Below are positions 8,733 through 16,684 of a stretch of 64,000 nt of DNA, in pieces. The stretch spans positions 1 to 64,000 of the forward strand of contig CAYTUG010000012.1 in NCBI GenBank assembly GCA_964441275.1. The letters are read 5' to 3'. Position 1 is the first letter of the stretch. The number at the start of each line of letters is the position of its first letter. Source of the DNA: SZUA-584 sp964441275 (GTDB lineage Bacteria > Bacillota > Clostridia > Christensenellales > SZUA-584). The translations under genes and the position numbers were made by a program. The notes under the pieces are model-generated. The model saw nothing but the letters and a program-made list of their open reading frames with translations. It searched no databases and had not been told where the DNA came from.

Positions 8733-10437
8733 AGCGCCCGTCTCCGTTACGCTCAAACAGCATATTATAGTATTTGTTTAAAGTGGTCAGCGTTACTGAA
8801 TATATTTGCTGCAATTCTTTCTTAAGAGGGCGCCTTTTAATCTCTAACAGTTCGCTTACACACAATTCAAGCGCCGCCGCCAAAGCTTCGGATTTTTTAA
8901 TCCATACGCCTTCGTCATTTCTTTCTTTTGCTATTGTCATAACCAATTGGGCGCCTGCCGTAATAAACGCATCGTCATATCTGTCTTTAGCATTTTCAAC
9001 GAAGATTGACAACGCTTTGGCATAAGGCTGAGGGAGGTTGCCAATATCCTCGGACATCGAGCCCACCCTAACTTCCGCAATGGCGCCGTTTATGTAAGCA
9101 ACGTAAGGTTCTTTAGCGCCCATACGGTTCAAATACATAAAAACATCATTTTTCATTTCATCGGACTCGGTGCTTTTTAGAAGTACGTCCCGCAATGTTT
9201 CTTCCGCCTTTTCATCGGACAGCATGCTTATAATTTCGAGTACAATTTTTTTTATGTATTCATCGCCGTAATTCAAGCCCCACAAAATTATCGACGAGAA
9301 ATAAGAATCGTTTTTCCATTTTTGTTTTAACGCTTCTTCTTTCTTTTTAAGGCATTCGTTCAGATATGAAATGCGCCGCTTTATCTCGTCAAATTGGACC
9401 TGATACACATATTCTAATTCTCTGTGCCCTCTGTTTTTTTTGGCATTGTCCGCATAAGCTTTATAATAGACGGCCAAACTGTTCTGGGGTTCAATCCTGA
9501 GTATTTTTTCAAAACAGTTTGAAGACTCGATGTACTTGCCGCTGTTTAACGCCGCTATACCGCAAAAGTGCAGTATCCTGATGTCATAAGGCTGAAAGTT
9601 CATTATCTTCAAAAACCAACTGTAAGCTTTTTCATGATATCCTAACTCACAGTATGTTAACGCAACTTTATGCATATCTTCAGGTTCAATATCCGGCAAA
9701 TCATCAAGCTTATTCAAATACTGCGATGCCTTGGCGTGGTCGTTAAGCTCGGAATAAAACAGAGCCAAATTGCAACATGCGTGAAGATTATGCGGATTAT
9801 GCCCAATCACTCTTTGCGCGGTCTCCACCGCCTTTTGTTTCTTCCCGTCAAAAAAGTAGGCAAGCGCCAAATTGTTAATTGCGGATAACAATGTGCAGTC
9901 TTTGTTCGCAACTTCTTCCAATATAAGTATTGCAGTTTTAAAATCGCCTTTGTCGAGGCATTGCTTGCCTTCAAACGCCTTTTCTATTATAAACTTTCTG
10001 TTTATATCGTGGAGCGTATCTTCCCCGTATTCTTCCTCGTCTATAATATCAAAAAGCTCGTCAATATCTTCTGCGAATTCGCCGTCCGGGTCTATAGCAA
10101 GGTACTGTTCAAATGCCTCGTCGGCAAGCGCGAAATTTTTAAGCCCCATATAGTTGCATCCAAGCGCAAAAAGACATTCGGTAGGCGTATTGCCATATTT
10201 GGCGATTTTCAACAAAACGTCGTTAGACTCAGCATACAGCCCCATCTCTGAATAGATTTGCGCTATGTTTAACAGATAATCCGTGTTTTGCGGCTCCATG
10301 CCAAGTACGCACCTGTAAAGGGAGAGCGCCTCAAGCAAGTTACCCGCGTCAACATGCCGCTCTGCCTTTTTTATAAAAAATTCAACGGGCTGTCTAAAAT
10401 TTAATACGTTATTGTTTCGTTTGTTGTTGTCTTTCAT
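8725..10437 (-). CDS. tetratricopeptide-repeat protein
   Basis: 570 residues. The N-terminal 330 or so residues carry TPR units: LLNIAQIYSEMGLYAESNDVL, LNNLALAYFFDGKKQKAVETA, CCNLALFYSELNDHAKASQYL, ALTYCELGYHEKAYSWFLK, CGIAALNSGKYIESSNCFEK. The C-terminal half is helical without clear repeats. No signal peptide, so probably a cytoplasmic scaffold. ATG 10437 follows GGAGGG. The 3' end overlaps the next gene by 8 bases; the upstream methyltransferase ends 27 bases away, so the four genes are probably cotranscribed. Confidence 0.8.
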   Translation of the reverse strand: MKDNNKRNNNVLNFRQPVEFFIKKAERHVDAGNLLEALSLYRCVLGMEPQNTDYLLNIAQIYSEMGLYAESNDVLLKIAKYGNTPTECLFALGCNYMGLKNFALADEAFEQYLAIDPDGEFAEDIDELFDIIDEEEYGEDTLHDINRKFIIEKAFEGKQCLDKGDFKTAILILEEVANKDCTLLSAINNLALAYFFDGKKQKAVETAQRVIGHNPHNLHACCNLALFYSELNDHAKASQYLNKLDDLPDIEPEDMHKVALTYCELGYHEKAYSWFLKIMNFQPYDIRILHFCGIAALNSGKYIESSNCFEKILRIEPQNSLAVYYKAYADNAKKNRGHRELEYVYQVQFDEIKRRISYLNECLKKKEEALKQKWKNDSYFSSIILWGLNYGDEYIKKIVLEIISMLSDEKAEETLRDVLLKSTESDEMKNDVFMYLNRMGAKEPYVAYINGAIAEVRVGSMSEDIGNLPQPYAKALSIFVENAKDRYDDAFITAGAQLVMTIAKERNDEGVWIKKSEALAAALELCVSELLEIKRRPLKKELQQIYSVTLTTLNKYYNMLFERNGDGRFD

Positions 10438-10464
10438 TATCCCTCCGCCGGCCGATTATAACGC

Positions 10465-11190
10465 TTATTTGCTGCACACAAACTGGGCTCTTTGCGTATC
10501 TTTATCATACGGTTTCTTGGTCATAAACTCGTAAACCGAAACATTTTCAAAACCCGCGCCATAAAGCATTTCCGTAACTTCTCTCACTTCATGCGCAAAC
10601 AACAAATGTGTTTCGCAGTACTTTTTGTAAACATCTGCTTCCCTAACAAACAATGTAACTTCAGTCGCAAGCATTTTTTTATCTGTATCGTATTCACCTT
10701 GCCAGATACATGTAACATCATCGCTATCGTCATAATACAGCTGTTTATGCATTGCAGCAAGCTTTGCGCTTGTGCTCATATCAAAAAGCAACATTCCGCC
10801 TTTTTTTACCGCATTGTACGCGCCGCAAGCAAATTGGCGCAATCCTTCTTTGTCAACATAATTTGCGCCGTCGCATGCGCTTACCACAGCATCTACTCTG
10901 TTGCCTACCTTTATATTTCGCATATCCTGCTGTACAAAAATGATATCGCACCCTGATTTGCGCGCCTTATGCGCCGACTGCTCCAACATAGAATGTGAAA
11001 TATCGGATGCAACCACCCTGTGCCCCAACAAGCTAAGCGCGCATGAAATACTCCCCGAACCGCAGGCAGCTTCAAAGATTGCGGCGTTTTTGCGGTTTAG
11101 CAGCTCGTCGATATATTTTGCCCAACCATCATAATCTATATCGTACATCAGTTTATCGTATACTTTCGCAAGCATATCGTAGGCTTTCAT
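10465..11190 (-). CDS. class I SAM-dependent methyltransferase
   Basis: 241 residues. Motif I is FEAACGSGSISCALSLLGHRVVASDIS; motif II-IV follow as FVQQDMRN and VDAVVSACDGANYV. The C-terminal beta strands are typical of small-molecule methyltransferases. The substrate is unknown. The start is ATG 11190 behind GGAGT. It is the first gene of the minus-strand group running to 7255 and is divergent from the lysine operon. Confidence 0.8.
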   Translation of the reverse strand: MKAYDMLAKVYDKLMYDIDYDGWAKYIDELLNRKNAAIFEAACGSGSISCALSLLGHRVVASDISHSMLEQSAHKARKSGCDIIFVQQDMRNIKVGNRVDAVVSACDGANYVDKEGLRQFACGAYNAVKKGGMLLFDMSTSAKLAAMHKQLYYDDSDDVTCIWQGEYDTDKKMLATEVTLFVREADVYKKYCETHLLFAHEVREVTEMLYGAGFENVSVYEFMTKKPYDKDTQRAQFVCSK

Positions 11191-11220
11191 TTCAACTCCG
11201 TTGTTATTTTGTTGTTTTTT

Positions 11221-11249
11221 AATATACTATATTGTAGAGCCGTAAACAA
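11221..11249 (-). promoter_or_regulatory. probable promoter of the methyltransferase operon
   Basis: On the minus strand TTGTTT (-35, plus 11244-11249) is separated by 17 bases from TATATT (-10, plus 11221-11226), about 30 bases before the start codon at 11190. The -35 match is weak and the -10 match is good. Confidence 0.4.
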
Positions 11250-11331
11250 TGATTTGAGCTATTTAATTTGGTTTTTTCAAAATTTCAATAATTAACTTCA
11301 AACTCAGTGATTTACTGGAAATATAATTGCA

Positions 11332-11360
11332 TTGACCGGTGCCAATTTTGATGCTATAAT
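11332..11360 (+). promoter_or_regulatory. promoter of the lysine-biosynthesis operon
   Basis: TTGACC at 11332-11337 and a perfect TATAAT at 11355-11360 with 17-base spacing. The start of transcription should fall near 11367, just before the first stem of the riboswitch. Confidence 0.8.
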
Positions 11361-11372
11361 TATTTCAAATAA

Positions 11373-11552
11373 TAGATACAGTTTGAGGTGCGGTTTTCAA
11401 AAGTATGCTATGCTTGGGCGGCGGGCGCCAATAGTGCATTGCAGAAAGGGTAAACCGCCGAAGGCAAAACCAATCCGCAAGGTGATTGCCTGGGTGTATG
11501 GCGAACAGCCATGCAACTGCCGCCTTTTTTGGGCGGAGCGCTGCTGTTATCC
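11373..11552 (+). promoter_or_regulatory. lysine riboswitch (L box) aptamer
   Basis: The core matches known lysine aptamers: GAGGTGCGG, then TTCAAAAGTATGCT, AAGGGTAAACCGCCGAAG, and the distal CTGGG...GCAACTGCC elements. The closing stem P1 can form between GATACAG at 11375-11381 and CTGTTATC near 11544-11551. It lies directly upstream of asd-dapA-dapB, the lysine and diaminopimelate branch, as expected for feedback by lysine. A short open frame across it (11332-11571) is not a gene. Confidence 0.88.
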
Positions 11553-11575
11553 TGCATTACTGCTAAAATGATGAT

Positions 11576-11606
11576 GGTGCGCTTTTTGGGTTTGCGTGCC
11601 ATTTTT
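11576..11606 (+). terminator. riboswitch expression-platform terminator
   Basis: GGTGCGC at 11576-11582 pairs with GCGTGCC at 11594-11600 (7 bp, two G-U pairs), followed by ATTTTTAT. It stands between the lysine aptamer and the asd ribosome site, so lysine binding probably favours termination here. Confidence 0.6.
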
Positions 11607-11635
11607 ATATCATAAAATATTTTTGGAGAGATGAA

Positions 11636-12712
11636 ATGAAAAAGTTTAAGGTTGGAATTGTAGGCGCCACAGGCATGGTCGGACAGCGTTTTGTAACACT
11701 TTTGGAAAACCATCCTTGGTTTAAAATTGAACATATCAGCGCAAGTGCGCGATCCGCCGGCAAAACGTACGGGCAGGCGGTAAGCGGCCGCTGGGTTATG
11801 CAAACCCCCATCGCCTCCGATATTGCGGATATGAAAGTTTATGATGCAAGCGACATAGCCGCCGCTAAGGATCTCGATTTTGTGTTTTGTGCGATAAGCC
11901 TTGAAAAAGAAAAAACAAAACAGCTCGAACAAGAATATGCTAAAGCGGATATTCCTGTTGTCTCAAACAACAGCGCGCACCGGGCAACGCCCGACGTGCC
12001 TATGCTAATTCCTGAGATTAACGCTGATCATCTTGAAATAATAGAACATCAGCGCAGGCGGCTCGATACAAAACGCGGGTTTATAGCGGTTAAACCAAAC
12101 TGTTCTATCCAAACTTATGTACCGGCATTGCACCCGTTTGTTGAATATGGTATAGACCAAATAGCGGTGTGTACTTATCAGGCGATATCCGGCGCGGGCA
12201 AAACCTTTGAAAGCTGGCCGGAGATGATCGATAATGTAAGACCGTATATTGGCGGTGAAGAGCAAAAAAGCGAGCAAGAACCTATGAAAATTTGGGGGCG
12301 CATTGAAGGCGGAAAAATCATAAACGCAAAAAAACCGGTTATTACCAGCCAATGCATACGGGTGCCCGTATCAAATGGCCATATGGCGGCTGTTTTTGTT
12401 AAGTTTGCAAGAAAGCCGTCCATAGAAACGATGCTTAATATTTGGAAAGACTACAAGCCGCTTTGCCAGCAGCTTTCTTTGCCAAGCGCGCCCGAACAAT
12501 TTCTTGTTTATCATAGTGACGATTCCCGCCCTCAAACGCGCCTTGACAGAGACTGCGGGAACGGCATGAGCGTATCGATAGGTCGATTGAGAGAAGATTC
12601 GGTATTCGATTGCAAATTTGTTTGTCTTAGCCACAACACGCTGCGCGGAGCTGCGGGCGGCGCCGTATTAACCGCCGAACTTTTAGCCGCAAAGGGTTAT
12701 TTGGACAGGTAA
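11636..12712 (+). CDS. asd: aspartate-semialdehyde dehydrogenase (archaeal/fungal-type)
   Basis: 358 residues. It reduces aspartyl phosphate to aspartate semialdehyde with NADPH, the branch point of lysine, threonine and methionine synthesis. N-terminal NADP loop GATGMVGQRF; catalytic Cys in VKPNCSIQTYVPAL; AISGAGKTFESWPEM and the C-terminal HNTLRGAAGGAVLTAELL are family features. The sequence is closer to the archaeal and fungal type than to the E. coli type. GGAGAG precedes ATG 11636. It is the first gene behind the lysine riboswitch and lies 36 bases upstream of dapA. Confidence 0.95.
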   Translation: MKKFKVGIVGATGMVGQRFVTLLENHPWFKIEHISASARSAGKTYGQAVSGRWVMQTPIASDIADMKVYDASDIAAAKDLDFVFCAISLEKEKTKQLEQEYAKADIPVVSNNSAHRATPDVPMLIPEINADHLEIIEHQRRRLDTKRGFIAVKPNCSIQTYVPALHPFVEYGIDQIAVCTYQAISGAGKTFESWPEMIDNVRPYIGGEEQKSEQEPMKIWGRIEGGKIINAKKPVITSQCIRVPVSNGHMAAVFVKFARKPSIETMLNIWKDYKPLCQQLSLPSAPEQFLVYHSDDSRPQTRLDRDCGNGMSVSIGRLREDSVFDCKFVCLSHNTLRGAAGGAVLTAELLAAKGYLDR

Positions 12713-12748
12713 CGCAGTTTACCAAAAATCTTGGAAGGAGTATGTTTT

Positions 12749-13633
12749 ATGAGTATTTTTACCGGAGCGGGCACCGCTTTAGTAACACCGTTTGACGAAA
12801 AGGGCATAAATTTCGCGGCCTTTGAGAAACTTATTGAACAGCAGATAAGCGAAGGCATAGACGCGCTTATAGTATGCGGCACAACGGGAGAATCTTCCAC
12901 CATGTCTATGGAGGAAGACTTAAGCGCAATAGACTTTGTTATCAGGCAATCGGCCGGCCGCGTGCCCGTAATTGCCGGTACGGGAAGCAACAACACCTTA
13001 ACCGCAATCGAAATATCAAAAGAAGCTGCGGCGCTTGGGGCTGACGCACTGCTTGTTGTAACCCCGTATTACAACAAATGCACAGACGCGGGGCTTGTAA
13101 AGCATTATCATACTATAGCGGATTGTGTGGATGTTCCAATTATCGTATACAATGTTCCGGCAAGAACGAGCGTAAATATTAAGCCAATCGTAATGAAGCA
13201 AATTTGTGAGCATGATAATATTACGGCAATAAAAGAGGCAAGCGCAAACATAACCCAGATTGCCGAAACTGCAAGGCTTTGCAAGGACATTGCAGATTTG
13301 TATTCCGGAAACGACGATCACATACTGCCTGTGTTATCGCTCGGGGGGAAAGGCGTGATTTCCGTTGTTTCAAATGTTGCCCCTAAGATGACGCATGATA
13401 TGGTGGCGAGTTATTTAAAAGGCGAACTTTCAAAAGCGCTTGAGCTGCAGTTTGCATTAAACCCTCTTGTGTCCGCACTTTTTAGCGAAGTTAACCCCAT
13501 CCCGGTAAAAAAGGCGCTAAACCTTATAGGGATAAACGCGGGGCTGCCCAGAATGCCTCTTTGCGAAATGAGCGAAGGCAAGGCCGAACTTCTAAAAACA
13601 GAACTTGAAAAATTGGGGTTTAAAATCGTTTAA
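12749..13633 (+). CDS. dapA: 4-hydroxy-tetrahydrodipicolinate synthase
   Basis: About 294 residues, a TIM-barrel class I aldolase condensing pyruvate and aspartate semialdehyde. Visible: GTTGESST pyruvate-binding loop, the catalytic Tyr in TPYYNKC, and the Schiff-base Lys in AIKEASANI. The start is ATG 12749 because AAGGAG is 8 bases upstream; an earlier TTG at 12731 lies within the ribosome site region and would add residues not seen in the family. Middle gene of the riboswitch operon. Confidence 0.95.
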   Translation: MSIFTGAGTALVTPFDEKGINFAAFEKLIEQQISEGIDALIVCGTTGESSTMSMEEDLSAIDFVIRQSAGRVPVIAGTGSNNTLTAIEISKEAAALGADALLVVTPYYNKCTDAGLVKHYHTIADCVDVPIIVYNVPARTSVNIKPIVMKQICEHDNITAIKEASANITQIAETARLCKDIADLYSGNDDHILPVLSLGGKGVISVVSNVAPKMTHDMVASYLKGELSKALELQFALNPLVSALFSEVNPIPVKKALNLIGINAGLPRMPLCEMSEGKAELLKTELEKLGFKIV

Positions 13634-13665
13634 ATGTTGTTTCTACTTAAGATAAGGGGTAAATA

Positions 13666-14874
13666 ATGATTAGAATTTTAATATGCGGTGCAAACGGCAA
13701 AATGGGCAATGCGCTCGCCTGCGCCGCGGCTGAGTCAAAAGATTTCCGTATTGTAGCGGGAGTTGATAAGCTGCAGGATTGTGCGGACAAAGGGTTTCCG
13801 GTTTACGCCGATATTTTCAACTGCCGTGAAACCGCCGATGTAATTGTTGACTTTTCAAGGCCCGATGCGCTTAAAAACAATTTAAATTATGCCCGGCATA
13901 ACAACATACCGGCCGTGATAGCAACCACAGGCTTTGAGGTGCGCGAAAAGCAACTGATAAAGGAAGCTTCATCGCAAGTGCCTATATTTTTTTCGGCCAA
14001 TATGTCCGTAGGAGTTAATCTGCAGATAGAGTTAGCGCGCAAAGCGGCTACCTTTTTTGGGGACGAATGCGATATTGAGATTATTGAAAAGCACCACAAC
14101 CAAAAGGCCGACTCCCCAAGCGGCACTGCGCTTGCAATCGCGCAGGCTATAAACGATTCGCTTATGGCGCCAAAAAAGTTGGTGTTTGGCAGAAACGCTT
14201 TGTCATGCGGGCGCGGGCAGGAAATAGGCATCCATTCGGTTCGGGGCGGAACAATAGCCGGAGACCACACCGTTTTGTTTGCAAGCCCGGACGAGATAAT
14301 AGAGATAAAACACCACGCTCAATCGCGCCGCATATTTGCGCTCGGCGCATTGCGCGCAGCGGCATTTATTTGCGGTAAACCTTCGGGGCTTTATGATATG
14401 AACAACCTCATATCGCAGGATGCCGTTACAAACGTTTACAAAACAAATTCGCAGGCGGTTATCACTCTTGCAAGGCTGCCCTACTCGCCTAAGACAGTTG
14501 CGCAGATATTTCGAGACATTGCAAGTGCGGATATCAAAATCGATATGATCAGCCAAACGGCGCCTCATGAAGGCCGCATAAGGTTATCGTTTTCGCTTTG
14601 CGAGCCCGATGTTGAGCAGTGCGTATCTATTGCAGAAAAATATGCCGCCGGGGAAACTTTGGTGATATCCGGCAGCGGTTTGTGCAAGCTAACCGTTGAA
14701 GGTGCGGGAATGCAGCATCAATCCGGGGTGGCGTCAAAGCTGTTCGGCGCGCTGTGTGAAAAAAATATCGGCATATCCATCATTTCAACATCGGAAACCG
14801 CAATAAGCTTTTGTGTTGATGAAAATCAATCGGCCGATGCAATAGCCGTAGTGGCAGAAGCGTTCTGCCTGTAA
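13666..14874 (+). CDS. dapB: 4-hydroxy-tetrahydrodipicolinate reductase fused to aspartokinase-type ACT domains
   Basis: 402 residues, against about 250 for DapB alone. Residues 1 to about 255 are a full DapB: NAD(P) loop GANGKMGNA, EKHHNQKADSPSGTA with the catalytic His and Lys, RGGTIAGDHTV, and the end GLYDMNNLI. Residues about 265-402 match the C-terminal tandem ACT pair of aspartokinase (SPKTVAQIFRDIASADIKIDMI, VEGAGMQHQSGVASKLFGAL, IISTSETAISFCVDE). No aspartokinase catalytic domain is present here. The ACT pair normally binds lysine or threonine, so the fusion may sense an end product or regulate a separate kinase subunit. Last gene before a bidirectional terminator. Confidence 0.92.
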   Translation: MIRILICGANGKMGNALACAAAESKDFRIVAGVDKLQDCADKGFPVYADIFNCRETADVIVDFSRPDALKNNLNYARHNNIPAVIATTGFEVREKQLIKEASSQVPIFFSANMSVGVNLQIELARKAATFFGDECDIEIIEKHHNQKADSPSGTALAIAQAINDSLMAPKKLVFGRNALSCGRGQEIGIHSVRGGTIAGDHTVLFASPDEIIEIKHHAQSRRIFALGALRAAAFICGKPSGLYDMNNLISQDAVTNVYKTNSQAVITLARLPYSPKTVAQIFRDIASADIKIDMISQTAPHEGRIRLSFSLCEPDVEQCVSIAEKYAAGETLVISGSGLCKLTVEGAGMQHQSGVASKLFGALCEKNIGISIISTSETAISFCVDENQSADAIAVVAEAFCL

Positions 14875-14892
14875 TTTCGAGCAATTATAAAA

Positions 14893-14923
14893 ACGGGCGC
14901 CTTAATAAGTTGCCCGTCTTTTT
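14893..14923. terminator. bidirectional terminator between dapB and the exported MBL gene
   Basis: ACGGGC at 14893-14898 pairs with GCCCGT at 14912-14917, with CTTTTT following on the plus strand and a T-rich run following on the minus strand. Confidence 0.75.
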
Positions 14924-14925
14924 AT

Positions 14926-16014
14926 CTAAAATTTTAATTTGCACACTTCTCGTCCGTACAAGTCGTACAGTACGGCTTTTTTCTTGTTAAACTTGCCAAA
15001 CAAATCGCTTTGGATTTCTTTTATTTCCCTATTGCTTATTACCATATCATCATCAAAAAAATATGTGTTTTCACCTTTTCCCGTCTCTATGCTCCAACCA
15101 TACAATGATACTTCTTTATCGCTGTTGTTTACTATTGTCACTGTTTTTTTATCGGGATCGACTTCGGCAATCTTTATGTCTGGTACGCTGTTTATTGGCG
15201 GAGTAATACTAAAATAGCGGATTTCATTGCCTATTTTGAACATAAGCGTGCCTGTTTTGCCAAGCACAAATACTTTTGAGCCGTATTTGCTTAAACGCTC
15301 GACAGCATTAGCATAATCTTCACCCTTAAAGTTGTTTGTAATAATATTAAACTTCGAGCCGGTTTTTTTTAGAAATTCGTCTGTTGATGCGGTTGTTTTA
15401 CCGTGATGCCCAACTTTTAATATATCACATTTTATTGGCTGGCCGCTCTTTAATAAATCCTTTTCCGCCATTGCCTGCTGATCGCCGGTAAACAAAACTT
15501 TTTTGCCTTTCCAATCAAGCATAAAAACCATGCTGTTATCGTTCTCTTCCGCATACACATCATTTGGCCCGACAACATTTATTTCTATCTGCTCAATGCC
15601 GATGCTATCGCCCGCTTTTAGCGTCTTAATCGGCACATTGCCTGCCATCTCACGCATCATAGGCGAATGGTCTTTAAACTCGTAAGGCGTGATATATATG
15701 GTTTTGCATTTAGCATGCTTTAAAACTTTGCCAAGCGCGCTTGCGTGGTCTTTATGCGGATGAGAAATAAAAATTGCTTCGAGCTCATCAATATTGTTTT
15801 CTTTAAGAATTCTTAAAACGCTTGCATGTTCTTTCTCATGCCCAACGTCTATCATAAACCATTTGTTGTTGGGGGTGCCCACGAGCGCGGCGTCACCTTT
15901 GCCAACATCTACAAAATAAATAAGCAATTCGTCTGTCTCTTCCGCTACGCAAGCAGTAGCCGTAAGCAATACTAATATTACAATAAATAAGGTTAATCGG
16001 GTTGTGCTGTTCAA
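14926..16014 (-). CDS. exported ComEC/Rec2-like metallo-beta-lactamase protein with C-terminal lamin-tail-like domain
   Basis: About 362 residues. N-terminal hydrophobic signal (LTLFIVILVLLTATACVA), possibly a lipoprotein signal with Cys in TATAC. The MBL core shows FVDVGKGDAALV, the zinc motif SHPHKDHASALG and later LFTGDQQAM and VGHHGKTTAST, as in the soluble domain of ComEC. The last 80 or so residues (PDIKIAEVDPDKKTVTIVNN... WSIETGKGENTYFF) look like a lamin-tail domain. I set the start at TTG 16014: TGGAGA lies 6 bases upstream and the signal peptide then begins at once. An upstream TTG at 16062 is open but lacks a ribosome site. A second MBL protein is at 19801-20706. Confidence 0.8.
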   Translation of the reverse strand: MNSTTRLTLFIVILVLLTATACVAEETDELLIYFVDVGKGDAALVGTPNNKWFMIDVGHEKEHASVLRILKENNIDELEAIFISHPHKDHASALGKVLKHAKCKTIYITPYEFKDHSPMMREMAGNVPIKTLKAGDSIGIEQIEINVVGPNDVYAEENDNSMVFMLDWKGKKVLFTGDQQAMAEKDLLKSGQPIKCDILKVGHHGKTTASTDEFLKKTGSKFNIITNNFKGEDYANAVERLSKYGSKVFVLGKTGTLMFKIGNEIRYFSITPPINSVPDIKIAEVDPDKKTVTIVNNSDKEVSLYGWSIETGKGENTYFFDDDMVISNREIKEIQSDLFGKFNKKKAVLYDLYGREVCKLKF

Positions 16015-16131
16015 TTCATTTCTCCAGATTGTTTTATATAGCATTGTATAGCAATCCGGCAATTTATTAAAGACTTTTTTCTTAGAGTTTAGCCTTAGTT
16101 AACAAAAAATAATGGCTTTATATCTTTAATA

Positions 16132-16140
16132 TGATATAAT
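16132..16140 (+). promoter_or_regulatory. extended -10 promoter of a possible small RNA
   Basis: TGATATAAT, a perfect extended -10 element. The -35 region (TGGCTT) is poor, as is common with extended -10 promoters. There is no open reading frame with a ribosome site between it and the terminator 60 bases downstream. Confidence 0.4.
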
Positions 16141-16146
16141 CTGTTT

Positions 16147-16227
16147 GTGTATTTTATGTTCCAACTTGCGAACTAAAGACACATCTCCCTTTTTACTCGG
16201 CAAACATTTATGTTTGCCCTTTTTTTT
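16147..16227 (+). ncRNA. possible orphan small RNA of about 80 nt
   Basis: The region runs from the predicted start after TGATATAAT to a strong terminator hairpin at 16199-16227. It contains a small hairpin GTTC...GAAC and an exposed CTCCC segment complementary to ribosome binding sites. No coding sequence is evident. The promoter and terminator are inferred from sequence only. Confidence 0.35.
16199..16227 (+). terminator. strong intrinsic terminator upstream of tRNA-Leu
   Basis: GGCAAACA at 16199-16206 and TGTTTGCC at 16211-16218 form an 8-bp stem with a short loop, followed by eight T residues. No plus-strand gene precedes it; the gene on the left is on the minus strand. Confidence 0.75.
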
Positions 16228-16240
16228 GCGGCAGCAAATA

Positions 16241-16269
16241 TTGACGTGTTTTTTTGTATATGTTATATT
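16241..16269 (+). promoter_or_regulatory. promoter of tRNA-Leu
   Basis: TTGACG at 16241-16246 and TATATT at 16264-16269 with 17-base spacing. Transcription would begin a few bases before the tRNA at 16280. Confidence 0.7.
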
Positions 16270-16279
16270 TACATGGCAC

Positions 16280-16366
16280 GCCGAAGTGATGGAATTGGCA
16301 GACGTGACGGATTCAAAATCCGTTGGTAGCAATACCGTGTGGGTTCAAGTCCCACCTTCGGCACCA
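16280..16366 (+). tRNA. tRNA-Leu (anticodon CAA)
   Basis: 87 nt with encoded CCA. Acceptor GCCGAAG pairs with CTTCGGC; D-arm GGAATTGGCAGAC; anticodon stem ACGGA/TCCGT with loop TTCAAAA; long class II variable arm; T-arm GTGGGTTCAAGTCCCAC. No terminator is seen between it and the small gene at 16404, so the two may be cotranscribed. Confidence 0.95.
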
Positions 16367-16403
16367 AACTTTCTGCTAAGATAATTTCAAAGGAGGGCTT
16401 TCC

Positions 16404-16616
16404 ATGACGGATTACAAGGCAATGTACTACCATTTATCTGGTCGGATGGCGACAGCGGTTGAGGTTTTAGAATATGCTACGGATACACTTGTCGGCACTA
16501 CTGAAGCGCTTGCCGCTCTTACGGGAAAGCTAAAGTTGGCGCAACAGACCACAGAGGAAATGTTCATGGATTGCACTGATGAGGAAATAGATGATGGGCC
16601 GGAAGAAGGGAAATAA
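16404..16616 (+). CDS. small acidic protein of unknown function (copy 1 of a tandem pair)
   Basis: 70 residues. The N-terminus MTDYKAMYYHLSGRMATAVEVLE is shared with the next gene, as are the LKLAQQTTEEMF region and an acidic tail. Predicted helical with no membrane segment. AAAGGAGGG precedes ATG 16404. It follows tRNA-Leu by 37 bases with no terminator between. From memory, short proteins starting MDYKxMYY and ending near AQQxxEE occur in many clostridial genomes and prophages without an assigned role; I cannot verify that here. Confidence 0.7.
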   Translation: MTDYKAMYYHLSGRMATAVEVLEYATDTLVGTTEALAALTGKLKLAQQTTEEMFMDCTDEEIDDGPEEGK

Positions 16617-16684
16617 AGCTTTATGCTAACTGCATCTTTTTTGGTAGCATAGGGCGCATGATTCATTTAAAAGGAGGGTGTTCT

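Noticed and set aside
11332..11571. An open frame of 79 codons upstream of asd
   Set aside because: It lies across the lysine riboswitch aptamer and has no ribosome binding site.
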